Positions 29,400 through 37,618 of a stretch of DNA of 64,000 nucleotides are shown here, in pieces (within the stretch, counting starts at the first letter, position 1; the number at the start of each line of letters is the position of its first letter). Position numbers and translations under genes: made by a program. The notes under the pieces are model-generated. The model was not told where the DNA came from, searched no databases, and saw only the letters and a list, made by a program, of their open reading frames with translations. Source of the DNA: DASXVU01 sp963732855 (GTDB taxonomy: Archaea > Thermoplasmatota > Thermoplasmata > Methanomassiliicoccales > UBA472); NCBI GenBank assembly GCA_963732855.1, contig CAVTBB010000005.1:434001-498000 (forward strand). The letters are read 5' to 3'.

Positions 29400-30257
29400 T
29401 CACGAAGGCTTGATTCCTTCTTTCAGCATCCTGGAATTTAAGTTAGCCAGAAAATTGGAGACGATATCGTCTTTTCGATTGACCTCCCGTATCCAAATGC
29501 GTATGCTCAGAGTTATCTTTCCATCAGAAATATCGGCCACGAGCACTCTTGGACTGAAAATCTCGTAGGACATCTTGTTCTCAAAGAGCGATCTCAAATG
29601 TCTTAAGTGCATTAGCCTGTCTACTTCCTTCTTCTCTTCCACAGGAACATTTGGCAAGATCACAAGATCCTTGTCCGCAACATCAAGGATAATATTTTTT
29701 ACTCGTTCCAAGTCTTGGTCCAAGGATATGGTCAGGCGCAATGGCACCTCAAAGAATCCTGCTTTGGTGTAATTGATAACCTTGCTGGTTACAATCACGG
29801 AGTTGGGGAAGATTATATATTTTCCTTGGGGGTCTAACAATACTGTCCGGGTAAGGGTTATGTCCTTTACTCTAGCTGGTTTTGTATCGGGACTTCCTCC
29901 GATATCGATCCAATCCTCCAATTGGACTTGTCGCTCCAGCCCCATCAAGATTCCTGCCATTATGTTCTGTAGAATTTGTTGAGAGGCCAAAGCGACCACG
30001 ATGCCTACCAATCCGAATGCGGCGGCCGCTGTTGTAAAATCTATACTTAATATGTTAGTTAGACCGAACATAAGCCCAAATGCTATGATAATATACTGGA
30101 TACTCCTGGCTAAGGTCTTTGACCGACGCTTACCGATACGCGTATCGAAACCTCGGCGAAAAATGAAGTATATTAACCTGCTCAGAAAAAGTGTAATGAC
30201 GATGAGCACTGAGAACGATACAAGGCTCTCTAGATTGATACCAAAGATGTCCGCCAT
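29400..30257 (-). CDS. Small-conductance mechanosensitive channel (MscS family)
   Basis: The 285-residue protein has three transmembrane helices (about 8-30, 50-72, 76-105). The pore-lining third helix, rich in Ala and Gly (AAAAFGLVGIVVALASQQILQNIMAGI), is followed by the beta domain with LEDWIDIGG and FPNSVIVTSKVINYT and an alpha-beta C-terminal domain. It releases solutes on hypo-osmotic shock. The ATG at 30257 is used; a GTG four codons upstream is open. Confidence 0.92.
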   Translation of the reverse strand: MADIFGINLESLVSFSVLIVITLFLSRLIYFIFRRGFDTRIGKRRSKTLARSIQYIIIAFGLMFGLTNILSIDFTTAAAAFGLVGIVVALASQQILQNIMAGILMGLERQVQLEDWIDIGGSPDTKPARVKDITLTRTVLLDPQGKYIIFPNSVIVTSKVINYTKAGFFEVPLRLTISLDQDLERVKNIILDVADKDLVILPNVPVEEKKEVDRLMHLRHLRSLFENKMSYEIFSPRVLVADISDGKITLSIRIWIREVNRKDDIVSNFLANLNSRMLKEGIKPS

Positions 30258-30360
30258 CGATGACACCATAAGAATCGAATCGTAATATTCTATCTGTCAA
30301 AATCGTAACAGAATCAGGGAATGTATTTTGAATAAGATAACGGGAATTGGTTTGAAGTGT

Positions 30361-30672
30361 TTAGGACCGGAGAACGATCTCGATGTTAACACCATCGGGC
30401 ACCTGAATTCTCATCAGTTGCCTCAGGGCGCGCTCATCTGCGTCTAGGTCGATCAGTCTCTTGTGGATACGCATCTCCCACCTGTCCCATGTCTCCGAGC
30501 CCTCTCCATCCGGGCTCTTCCGGCAAGGGACCTGGAGCCTCTTGGTAGGCAGGGGGATAGGTCCGCGTATAGCGACGCCAGTCCTTTGGGAGATCTGCTT
30601 TATCTGTCCACAGACAGAGTCGACCTTCTTTGGGTCCGTGCCACTCAGTGAAATCCTTGCGCGCTGTGCCAT
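30361..30672 (-). CDS. rps10: 30S ribosomal protein uS10
   Basis: The 103-residue head protein of the small subunit shows ISLSGTDPKKVDSVCGQIK, the loop motif GIAIRGPIPLPTK in the form GVAIRGPIPLPTK, and a conserved C-terminus ending in PDGVNIEIVL. It is the last gene of the str operon, 37 bases after tuf, the usual archaeal position. Confidence 0.97.
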   Translation of the reverse strand: MAQRARISLSGTDPKKVDSVCGQIKQISQRTGVAIRGPIPLPTKRLQVPCRKSPDGEGSETWDRWEMRIHKRLIDLDADERALRQLMRIQVPDGVNIEIVLRS

Positions 30673-30709
30673 GTGATCATCTCAAAATATAAGAGGAAAG
30701 GGAAGGGGT

Positions 30710-31993
30710 TTACATCTCCTTCTTTTCGACTTCGATGCACATTCCGGCGGCGACGGTGGCGCCCATGTCACGGATGGCAAACCTGCCGAGCTGTGGGAAG
30801 TCCTTTGCCCTCTCCACAACCATTGGCTTGGTCGGCTCTACCTTGACGATAGCGACATCGCCGGTCTTCAGGAAGGTGGGGTTCTCCTCCTTCACTGCGC
30901 CGGTCTTCGGGTCGAGCTTCTTCTGGAGCTCGATGAAGGAACATGCAACCTGGGCAGTGTGACAGTGGAACACCGGGGTGTATCCGACCGGGATTGCCGT
31001 AGGGTGGTTCAGGACGACGATCTGGGCGATGAAGGTCTTGGCGACGGTCGGCGGGTTGTCGACTGGGCCAGCTACATCTCCCCTCTTGATGTCGTTCTTA
31101 GCAATGCCCCTGACGTTGAATCCGACATTGTCGCCGGGGAGCGCCTGGGTCAGCTGTTCGTGGTGCATCTCAATGCTCTTGACTTCGCCTACCTTGTTGG
31201 ATGGCATGAAGATAATCTTCATGTCCGGCCTCAGGGTACCAGTCTCGACACGTCCGACCGGGACGGTTCCGATACCGGTGATGGTGTAGACATCTTGGAT
31301 CGGCAACCTGAGGGCTAGATTCGCCTGGGTGGCCGGGACCTTCAGCTTGTTGAGGGTCTCGATGAGGGTGTCTCCCTTGTACCACGGCATTTCTGCTGTG
31401 CCCTTCTTCAGGATGTTTGTGCCTGTGTAGGCGCTGATCGGGATGAACGGTACGTCCTCGATCTTGTAGCCGATGTTCTTCAGGAGAGCCGAGACGGCAT
31501 CCTTGGTGGTGCTGAACGTCTTCTCATCGAAGGCTGGCTTGGTGGCGTCCATCTTGTTGATGGCGATTATGATCTGCTTCACGCCGAGAACCTTGGCCAA
31601 GAAGATGTGCTCCTTGGTCTGGGCCTGCGGTCCGTCGGAAGCGGACACGACCACGCAGGCAGCGTCCGCCTGGGACGTACCGGTGATCATGTTCTTGACG
31701 AAGTCCCGGTGACCGGGGGCATCGATGACGGTGAAGTAGTACTTGTCAGTCATGAACTTCTTGTGAGATACGTCGATGGTGACACCACGCTCTCTTTCTT
31801 CCTTCAGATTGTCCATGACCCATGCGAACTCGAAGGTTGCCTTTCCCTTCTCTTCCGCGAGTTTCTTGTATTTCTCGATGACGAACTTGTCTATCGCGCC
31901 GGTCTCGAGCAACACCCGACCGACTGTAGTGGACTTTCCGTGATCGACATGACCTATGAACACAATGTTCATGTGCGGCTTTTCTGATGCCAT
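30710..31993 (-). CDS. tuf: Translation elongation factor 1-alpha (aEF1A)
   Basis: The GTPase delivers aminoacyl-tRNA to the ribosome. The 427-residue protein has all G motifs: GHVDHGKS (about 12-19), DAPGH (about 90-94), NKMD (about 147-150) and the two beta-barrel domains. A strong GGAGG ribosome-binding site stands before ATG 31993, and a separate TATA box at 32059-32069 suggests extra transcription from inside the str operon. Confidence 0.98.
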   Translation of the reverse strand: MASEKPHMNIVFIGHVDHGKSTTVGRVLLETGAIDKFVIEKYKKLAEEKGKATFEFAWVMDNLKEERERGVTIDVSHKKFMTDKYYFTVIDAPGHRDFVKNMITGTSQADAACVVVSASDGPQAQTKEHIFLAKVLGVKQIIIAINKMDATKPAFDEKTFSTTKDAVSALLKNIGYKIEDVPFIPISAYTGTNILKKGTAEMPWYKGDTLIETLNKLKVPATQANLALRLPIQDVYTITGIGTVPVGRVETGTLRPDMKIIFMPSNKVGEVKSIEMHHEQLTQALPGDNVGFNVRGIAKNDIKRGDVAGPVDNPPTVAKTFIAQIVVLNHPTAIPVGYTPVFHCHTAQVACSFIELQKKLDPKTGAVKEENPTFLKTGDVAIVKVEPTKPMVVERAKDFPQLGRFAIRDMGATVAAGMCIEVEKKEM

Positions 31994-32058
31994 TTTTCAT
32001 CCTCCTTTTTATTTTCTATATCCTGGTAATATGCTTGATTTTTCTCGATACCGTTCTT

Positions 32059-32069
32059 GATATATAACG
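32059..32069 (-). promoter_or_regulatory. Internal TATA box before tuf
   Basis: The minus-strand sequence GTTATATATCA lies about 70 bases before the tuf start, in the fusA-tuf gap. It predicts a leader of about 40 bases with a GGAGG site. Confidence 0.6.
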
Positions 32070-32080
32070 GTTTTTCATCC

Positions 32081-34276
32081 TCAGCCAGAGTAGTAGGCGG
32101 CGTCGTATGGCTCTGGGTTCAGGCCCTTCCGCTTGCGTATTTCGCCTACAACTTTCGGCTGCAGTTCCTTCGGGACGATCACGAAGCCGGCGTTCTCCGT
32201 CGACCACAGAGCACGGCCCTGTGTAGCACCACGGATGGCGCTGGCAAACCCGAACATTTCCGCGACCGGCGCCCTAGCGACGATAACCGCGTTGATGCCC
32301 TCTTGGTTGATCTCCTCTATGGTGGACCGCCGAGATTGGAGTTCCCTGATAGCGTCTCCCATCAAGTCCTGTGGAACATTGATGAATATCTTGGTTATCG
32401 GCTCTAGCAGAACCCTCTCTCCCTGACACATGGCGCCATAGATGGCCGACCTTGTAGCGGGGATGACCTGTCCTGGCCCCCTGTGGATCGAGTCCTCGTG
32501 CAACTTGGCATCGACTAACAGCATCTTCACGCCGGCGCACTTCTCTTGAGCGAGAGGTCCGACGTTCATTGCCTCGTCGAAGGCCTGCTTGCACAATTCC
32601 ATTGTCTCGTGCAGGTTCTGGATACCTTTGGTCATGTCGATTAGGACGTTGTTGTCCTTGAACGCCACGATTCCCTTGGCCTGTTCCTTGTCCATGCCCA
32701 GGTCGCTTAGTTGCTTGGCCAGTGCCTTCGGGTCCTTGATCTTCCCGTCGACCTTGACCTCGCCAGCCTTGATGGCGGCAACAATCGTCTCTTCCAGTGG
32801 CAGGACTTCCATGAAGAAGCGGTTGTGCTTGTTCGGGGACTTTCCCTCGAATGGGCCTCCATGCCCTTTCACGCACTCGCGGTAAACGACGATCGGCGCA
32901 GATGCCTTGATCTCCACCTTGTGGTCGTTCACTATCCTGTACTGGGTGATATCCAGGTGCAGCTCTCCCATACCGGACAGAAGGTTCTCTCCCGTCTCCT
33001 GGTTGATCTGGACTTGTATAGATGGGTCAGCCTTGGCGACGGACCTCAGCACTTCGACCAGCTTTGGCAGGTCCTTCATGTGCTTTGCCTCGATGGCCAC
33101 GGTGACGACCGGTTCGGAATAGTGGGTGATCTTCTCGAAGGCTTCCATATCCTTGGCGGTTGAAATGGTCGATCCCGCGAAGGCGTCCTTCAATCCGGCC
33201 AGTGCCACGATGTTTCCGGCATCCACTTCGTCGACCGGAATACGGTCCGCGCCTACGCTCAATGAGACGGTCTGGCAACGGTTCATGCCCATTCCGACGA
33301 TGTTGAGTTCCTGGCCACGAATGACCTTACCGGAGAAAAGACGGCCAATAGCCACTTCTCCCGCATGTGGGTCCATGATTATCTTGGTGCACATGAACGT
33401 GACCGGCCCGTTGGTGTCACAGTTCATCATTGCTTTGCCCACATCGGTCTGCAGATCGCCCTTCCAGATAACCGGAATACGCACCTTTTGCGCATCCTGG
33501 GGATTCGGAACGTGGGTGATGACCATGTCGAGCAGGACCTCATGGACCGGCGACCTCTTGGCGAGGGTCTTCTGGTCTCCGTTCTTGCAGTACTCGTAGA
33601 CGTCCTTGAACGATATGTTCGACTTCTTCATGTACGGGGCGGAGATGGCCCAGTTGTTGTAAGCGGAACCGAAAGCGACAGAGCCGTCCTCGACCTTGAC
33701 CTGCCATGACTTGCGCAGGTCCTCGGGAAGCTGAGCCAGGATCCTCTTATTGACCTCTGCGATGATCTTGACAAAGCGCTCCTGCATCTGCTGCTGAGTT
33801 ACCTTGAGCTCATTTACCAGGCGGTCGACCTTGTTGATGAACAGGACCGGCCTTACGCGCTCCTTCAGCGCCTGCCTGATGACGGTCTCGGTCTGGGGCA
33901 TGATGCCCTCAACCGCGCAAACCAGGATGATGCATCCATCCAAAGCCCTCATGGCCCTGGTCACATCCCCTCCGAAGTCGACGTGACCCGGGGTGTCGAT
34001 CAGGTTGATCAGATATTCATGACCGCCGTAGGTGTGAACCATCGATGCGTTAGCCGCGTTGATGGTTATGCCGCGAGCCTGTTCCTGCTCATCGAAATCG
34101 AGCATTAGCTGTTTGCCCGCCAGGTTCTCCGACATCATGCCGGCACCGGCGATCAAGTTGTCACTTAGCGTTGTCTTGCCGTGGTCAATGTGCGCGGCCG
34201 TTCCGATGTTACGGATGTACTTCGGCGTACGCATGATGGCCTGGGCCTTTGCGATGTTATCCTCTTTGCGTCCCAT
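32081..34276 (-). CDS. fusA: Translation elongation factor 2 (aEF2)
   Basis: aEF2 drives ribosomal translocation. The 731-residue protein has the G domain (AHIDHGKTTLSD, DTPGHVDFGGDV, NKVDRL) and domains II-V. Near the C-terminus GAMCQGERVLLEP is present, and the diphthamide loop LHEDSIHRGPGQVIPA carries the histidine that is modified in archaea and targeted by ADP-ribosylating toxins. ATG 34276 is preferred because the GGTGG ribosome-binding site lies just before it; the GTG at 34285 overlaps that site. Confidence 0.97.
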   Translation of the reverse strand: MGRKEDNIAKAQAIMRTPKYIRNIGTAAHIDHGKTTLSDNLIAGAGMMSENLAGKQLMLDFDEQEQARGITINAANASMVHTYGGHEYLINLIDTPGHVDFGGDVTRAMRALDGCIILVCAVEGIMPQTETVIRQALKERVRPVLFINKVDRLVNELKVTQQQMQERFVKIIAEVNKRILAQLPEDLRKSWQVKVEDGSVAFGSAYNNWAISAPYMKKSNISFKDVYEYCKNGDQKTLAKRSPVHEVLLDMVITHVPNPQDAQKVRIPVIWKGDLQTDVGKAMMNCDTNGPVTFMCTKIIMDPHAGEVAIGRLFSGKVIRGQELNIVGMGMNRCQTVSLSVGADRIPVDEVDAGNIVALAGLKDAFAGSTISTAKDMEAFEKITHYSEPVVTVAIEAKHMKDLPKLVEVLRSVAKADPSIQVQINQETGENLLSGMGELHLDITQYRIVNDHKVEIKASAPIVVYRECVKGHGGPFEGKSPNKHNRFFMEVLPLEETIVAAIKAGEVKVDGKIKDPKALAKQLSDLGMDKEQAKGIVAFKDNNVLIDMTKGIQNLHETMELCKQAFDEAMNVGPLAQEKCAGVKMLLVDAKLHEDSIHRGPGQVIPATRSAIYGAMCQGERVLLEPITKIFINVPQDLMGDAIRELQSRRSTIEEINQEGINAVIVARAPVAEMFGFASAIRGATQGRALWSTENAGFVIVPKELQPKVVGEIRKRKGLNPEPYDAAYYSG

Positions 34277-34293
34277 TGGTCCCACCTTTTAGC

Positions 34294-34893
34294 TCAGCGT
34301 GCCGACTGCGCGACCCTTTCAACTTCTTCCTTCTTAGCGACGGAGAAGCTATTCATGTCGTTCTTGGAGGCGAGGATGAGCTCGTCGGCCAAGCACAGTT
34401 CGATGGGCTTTGTTGTCTTGAACGATGCCTGTATTGCCCCCTTGGAAATGTTCCTCAGGGCAATATCCAGGCGCCTGGAAGGTGCAATATCGACGGCCTT
34501 CGGGACGGATATTCCTCCGAACTGAAGCCGGGTGATCTCTTCCCGCGGTGCGGCGTTCTCCAGTGCCTCGACTAGTACTTGGACTGGGTTCTTCTTGGTC
34601 CTCTCGGCGATGACATCGAAAGCGTCCTTTGTCACGCGGTAGGCCTTCATCTTCTTGCCGGTGTAGACCTCAGTCCTCATCATATTGTTGAGCAGACGCT
34701 CCACGATGTTGACCTTGGACTTACCGAACCAGCGGTTGGCGTGCCTAGCGTCGCTGTGCGGCAATGAGATCGGGCTTAGGTTGATGTACTTGGCCAGTCC
34801 GCCGTCCTTTACGACGACGTCTGCCATTGCGAACTTTCCGAACAACAGGATGTTGTTGAATTGAAGGGTAGTCTCTTCTGCCAAAGAATTCAC
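34294..34893 (-). CDS. rps7: 30S ribosomal protein uS7
   Basis: uS7 nucleates the 16S 3' domain and contacts the E-site tRNA. The 199-residue protein includes NIVERLLNNMMRTEVYTGKK and the C-terminal RRLDIALRNISKGA. The start is GTG 34893, overlapping the rps12 stop by four bases; an ATG 22 residues inward is possible but would break the coupling. Confidence 0.96.
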   Translation of the reverse strand: MNSLAEETTLQFNNILLFGKFAMADVVVKDGGLAKYINLSPISLPHSDARHANRWFGKSKVNIVERLLNNMMRTEVYTGKKMKAYRVTKDAFDVIAERTKKNPVQVLVEALENAAPREEITRLQFGGISVPKAVDIAPSRRLDIALRNISKGAIQASFKTTKPIELCLADELILASKNDMNSFSVAKKEEVERVAQSAR

Positions 34894-35318
34894 CTCACTG
34901 GCTTTTCTTTTCTGCCCCTAACGAGCTCGTTGAGGGACACATTGTTCACCTGGATGACCTTGAACCTGACTCCAGGAATATCACCGTAGGAACGACCCAT
35001 TCTTCCGCCGATGCCCTCTACCAGGACTTCGTCGTGCTCGTCGATGAAATTGATGGCGCCGTCACCGACCGCGAAGGCGGTAATCTGCCTGCCGTTCTTG
35101 ATCAGCTGCACCTTAACGCACTTTCTGATCGCGGAGTTTGGCTGCTTGGCCTCGATACCGACCTTTTCAAGTACGATGCCCCTAGCCTGGGATGCCCCTT
35201 CCAACGGGTCAGACTTCTCTTTGAGCTTGAGCATTCTTCGCTTGTAAGTGCTGTCGCTCCAGCGGAACTTCTGCCTGTCTGATGCGAGCTTCCTGGCAGT
35301 GTATAATCCTCGTGCCAA
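34890..35318 (-). CDS. rps12: 30S ribosomal protein uS12
   Basis: The decoding-centre protein carries the invariant KQPNSAIRKCVKVQLIKNG and the GRSYGDIPGVRFKVI segment. I place the start at TTG 35318 (GLYTARKL follows), with an AAGGTGA ribosome-binding site six bases upstream, which gives 142 residues, the normal archaeal length. A frame from TTG 35333 is open but swallows that site. It is the first gene of the str operon. Confidence 0.95.
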   Translation of the reverse strand: MARGLYTARKLASDRQKFRWSDSTYKRRMLKLKEKSDPLEGASQARGIVLEKVGIEAKQPNSAIRKCVKVQLIKNGRQITAFAVGDGAINFIDEHDEVLVEGIGGRMGRSYGDIPGVRFKVIQVNNVSLNELVRGRKEKPVR

Positions 35319-35363
35319 TATATTCACCTTCAATATCTGAAGCAGACTCCCAATACCGCATGT

Positions 35364-35373
35364 CGTATTTAAG
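35364..35373 (-). promoter_or_regulatory. TATA box of the str operon
   Basis: The minus-strand sequence CTTAAATACG lies about 46-55 bases before TTG 35318. A further TATA-like GGATATAAGTA at about 35474-35484 could give a longer leader. Confidence 0.55.
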
Positions 35374-35608
35374 AGTATAGGGTTTGCGAATGCACCTACT
35401 GGCTCTCAAATTCCGACGGATGTACGGCTAACTGTCTGCGAGTTGCGTTGGTCGATGGAAAGTACATCTTACTTATATCCCTTCCTATCGTTTGGAAATC
35501 CCCCGGAGCTGTTTTGAGCAGTGTCCAGTTTTACAACATTAGGCATCCAGGCACTAACTACATAGATTTATGAATCCATGCAGTATTATGATTTCCAGGG
35601 ATGGGATC

Positions 35609-36289
35609 ATGGTAGAGAAAGCGTGCGACCGCGCTGACCAGCTTCGGCGAGCGCAGACGATGATTGAGTATGGGCTTGCAGTGGTCATACCCTCGCTCTT
35701 CGCCTGCATGTTATTCTCATATGTTCTGATGCAGCAGCTCTTCGACGTGTTCTTTGCGCTATCGATCGTCGTCGCTGCGACTTTGATGATCCCGGCCAAG
35801 ATTATTAGCGATCTGCATTTCCGTTGCTGGTCAAAGCACGTGATGCCAAAAAAGTTGGTCAACGGTATGCTTGGGATGATCTACATATCCGAGGTATCGA
35901 TCTTCGCCGCTTCGCTATTATCAATATATAAGGGGCTTAACCCTGAACAGCCCCTTACCTTCGGCATCATGGGGGGCCTCATTATGATCCTGATCGCGGT
36001 GCTATCCTTCAATGACCGGTACGGAAAGTCGCTTGCGGAGATGGACAAGCATTGCATCCGACTGTCATCGGAAAAAGCCCGTGACAAGGTCGCCGACGCA
36101 CTCGGCACCGCGGGAACGGCGTTCGAGGTCAAAGCAGCCAAGAAGGGGTTCCTGGTCTCGATGAATGCCGATGCGATGAGCATACACATCAAACCATTGG
36201 GAACGGAAGCCTCTGAGATCATTCTGGAAAGACGAGAAGGGGCGATCGAGGCTAAGGTCGAGGCGATCAAGACCGCGATATTGGCCTGA
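35609..36289 (+). CDS. Membrane protein of unknown function
   Basis: A 226-residue protein with four hydrophobic segments (about residues 20-45, 48-70, 88-108 and 118-140) followed by a soluble C-terminal part of about 85 residues with alternating charged helices and strands. I do not recognise the family. ATG 35609 is chosen; an upstream ATG at 35570 would add 13 residues. It is divergent from the str operon and its stop abuts the convergent UPF0215 gene with no gap. Confidence 0.65.
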   Translation: MVEKACDRADQLRRAQTMIEYGLAVVIPSLFACMLFSYVLMQQLFDVFFALSIVVAATLMIPAKIISDLHFRCWSKHVMPKKLVNGMLGMIYISEVSIFAASLLSIYKGLNPEQPLTFGIMGGLIMILIAVLSFNDRYGKSLAEMDKHCIRLSSEKARDKVADALGTAGTAFEVKAAKKGFLVSMNADAMSIHIKPLGTEASEIILERREGAIEAKVEAIKTAILA

Positions 36290-36862
36290 TCACGAGTTCC
36301 CTTTCGATTCGCCTTTGACAATTGCGGCAGCGATCAAATGGGCCAGACGAAGTGGCTCCGGCATCGTACCTTGAATCGTGCTGGCAGATAGCAATTCCTT
36401 CGCCTCCTTGATCGTGGTCCCGGTGACCGAAACGAACAATGGTCCGTGCTTTGTCTGAATCTCGTTCAAACGCTGCCTCCCGACGACCTCAAGCCGGCGC
36501 TCCCAATCTGGGAAATGTTTCTGCAGGGCGGATCGCATCGAATCAAGGTCAGGTCGGTGCCTAGTAACGGTGCAGAAAGGTAGGCCGGTAGTCTGGAATA
36601 ATACATCGATATCGACCACGTTGAAACCTCCTAAAGATGTGCCATCGATCATGACCATTCTGATCTGATCCCGGTATCTGGAATGGAACAGCATCTCGAT
36701 GATCGACCGGTCAGCGTCCTCGCCATCGACGGTCACCTCAGAGGTCATCACTCCCTCTACATATCCGGGCAGCCGGGCGACGACGCCGACGATTGGCACC
36801 TTGCCGTCCCTGAAGGAGAATGGTGCGTCATCGATTCCCAGGACGCGCACCTGCGATTTCAC
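36290..36862 (-). CDS. UPF0215 (DUF99) family protein
   Basis: The 190-residue protein has the DUF99 pattern: RVLGIDDAPF at the start, GVVARLPGYVEGVM, MIDGTSLGGFNVVDI and PFCTVTRHRPD. The family is widespread in archaea and its biochemical role is not established. Its frame ends one base from the end of the convergent membrane-protein gene. It follows pth2 directly on the same strand (stop to start adjacent), suggesting cotranscription. Confidence 0.88.
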   Translation of the reverse strand: MKSQVRVLGIDDAPFSFRDGKVPIVGVVARLPGYVEGVMTSEVTVDGEDADRSIIEMLFHSRYRDQIRMVMIDGTSLGGFNVVDIDVLFQTTGLPFCTVTRHRPDLDSMRSALQKHFPDWERRLEVVGRQRLNEIQTKHGPLFVSVTGTTIKEAKELLSASTIQGTMPEPLRLAHLIAAAIVKGESKGNS

Positions 36863-37225
36863 TCACATCAGCCCCAGGTGACCGGTGACCTTGTCGATCA
36901 GATTGTCCGGTGCCGGTCCGACGCCAAGGCAGGTTGTAGTGTTGGGGGGCAGCTCGGTCATGCCAGCATCGACTATCAAAGAGTTTACCAGCCCAAGGGC
37001 TTCGGCTGCAGTCTTGACCTCGTGAAGTTCCAGCAGGCTGTTGACCTTGACTACGACCTTTTTCTGCCCTTCGTTATACCAGGCATCGAAATACATCGGG
37101 CTTCTCTTCTTCGCTATGAACGCGCAGTTGACCGCGGCATGTGCGACCTGTGCCGCCATCTTGCCCGGTGAGAGTTTGATATCTTTGCGCACGACTATGA
37201 CCATTTTGTAATTGAAAGATGCCAT
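36863..37225 (-). CDS. pth2: Peptidyl-tRNA hydrolase, archaeal type (Pth2)
   Basis: Pth2 frees tRNA from prematurely released peptidyl-tRNA. The 120-residue protein has VVRKDIKLSPGKMAAQVAHAA (the catalytic Lys and His region), DAGMTELPPNTTTCLGVGPA and the C-terminal VTGHLGLM. Length and motifs are standard. Confidence 0.96.
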   Translation of the reverse strand: MASFNYKMVIVVRKDIKLSPGKMAAQVAHAAVNCAFIAKKRSPMYFDAWYNEGQKKVVVKVNSLLELHEVKTAAEALGLVNSLIVDAGMTELPPNTTTCLGVGPAPDNLIDKVTGHLGLM

Positions 37226-37274
37226 CTGGGTTCTGGTGTATGATTTACCTGGAGAGTAAAAAGCTTTCCTTGGC

Positions 37275-37505
37275 TCAGAGCTTGCCGAAGGTCATCGGGA
37301 ACGATTTATACAACTCACGTTCCTGCTGGCGTCTCATCTTCTCGACCAGCTCCTTCAACTCCACGTCGCTGTAATGGAAACAGATATTTTCTGCACAAAT
37401 CGGGCATCGAGATTGTTCACCCTCACGGCAGGCGCTCACCTGGACGGTTATCTTGATACCGCATTTCGGGCAATCCATAAGAAGGGTTTCCTCTACCTCG
37501 GGCAT
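37275..37505 (-). CDS. Small zinc-ribbon protein
   Basis: The 76-residue protein has two cysteine pairs, CPKC (about 12-15) and CPIC (about 34-37), spaced like a zinc ribbon, then a charged helical tail rich in Glu and Arg. I do not recognise a named family. It is divergent from tgtA and lies upstream of pth2. Confidence 0.65.
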   Translation of the reverse strand: MPEVEETLLMDCPKCGIKITVQVSACREGEQSRCPICAENICFHYSDVELKELVEKMRRQQERELYKSFPMTFGKL

Positions 37506-37588
37506 CAGTTGGTCGAGTGCGTTTTCGGGTATTTCAGCGTTGTCACGGGACGCACCGGATTCATGTCATCACCGGTGCGGTGGTGAAT

Positions 37589-37598
37589 ATTAATATAC
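37589..37598 (+). promoter_or_regulatory. TATA box of tgtA
   Basis: The sequence attaatatac lies 21-30 bases before ATG 37619, predicting a leaderless mRNA. Confidence 0.6.
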
Positions 37599-37618
37599 CC
37601 CTCACATAGGGATGGATA

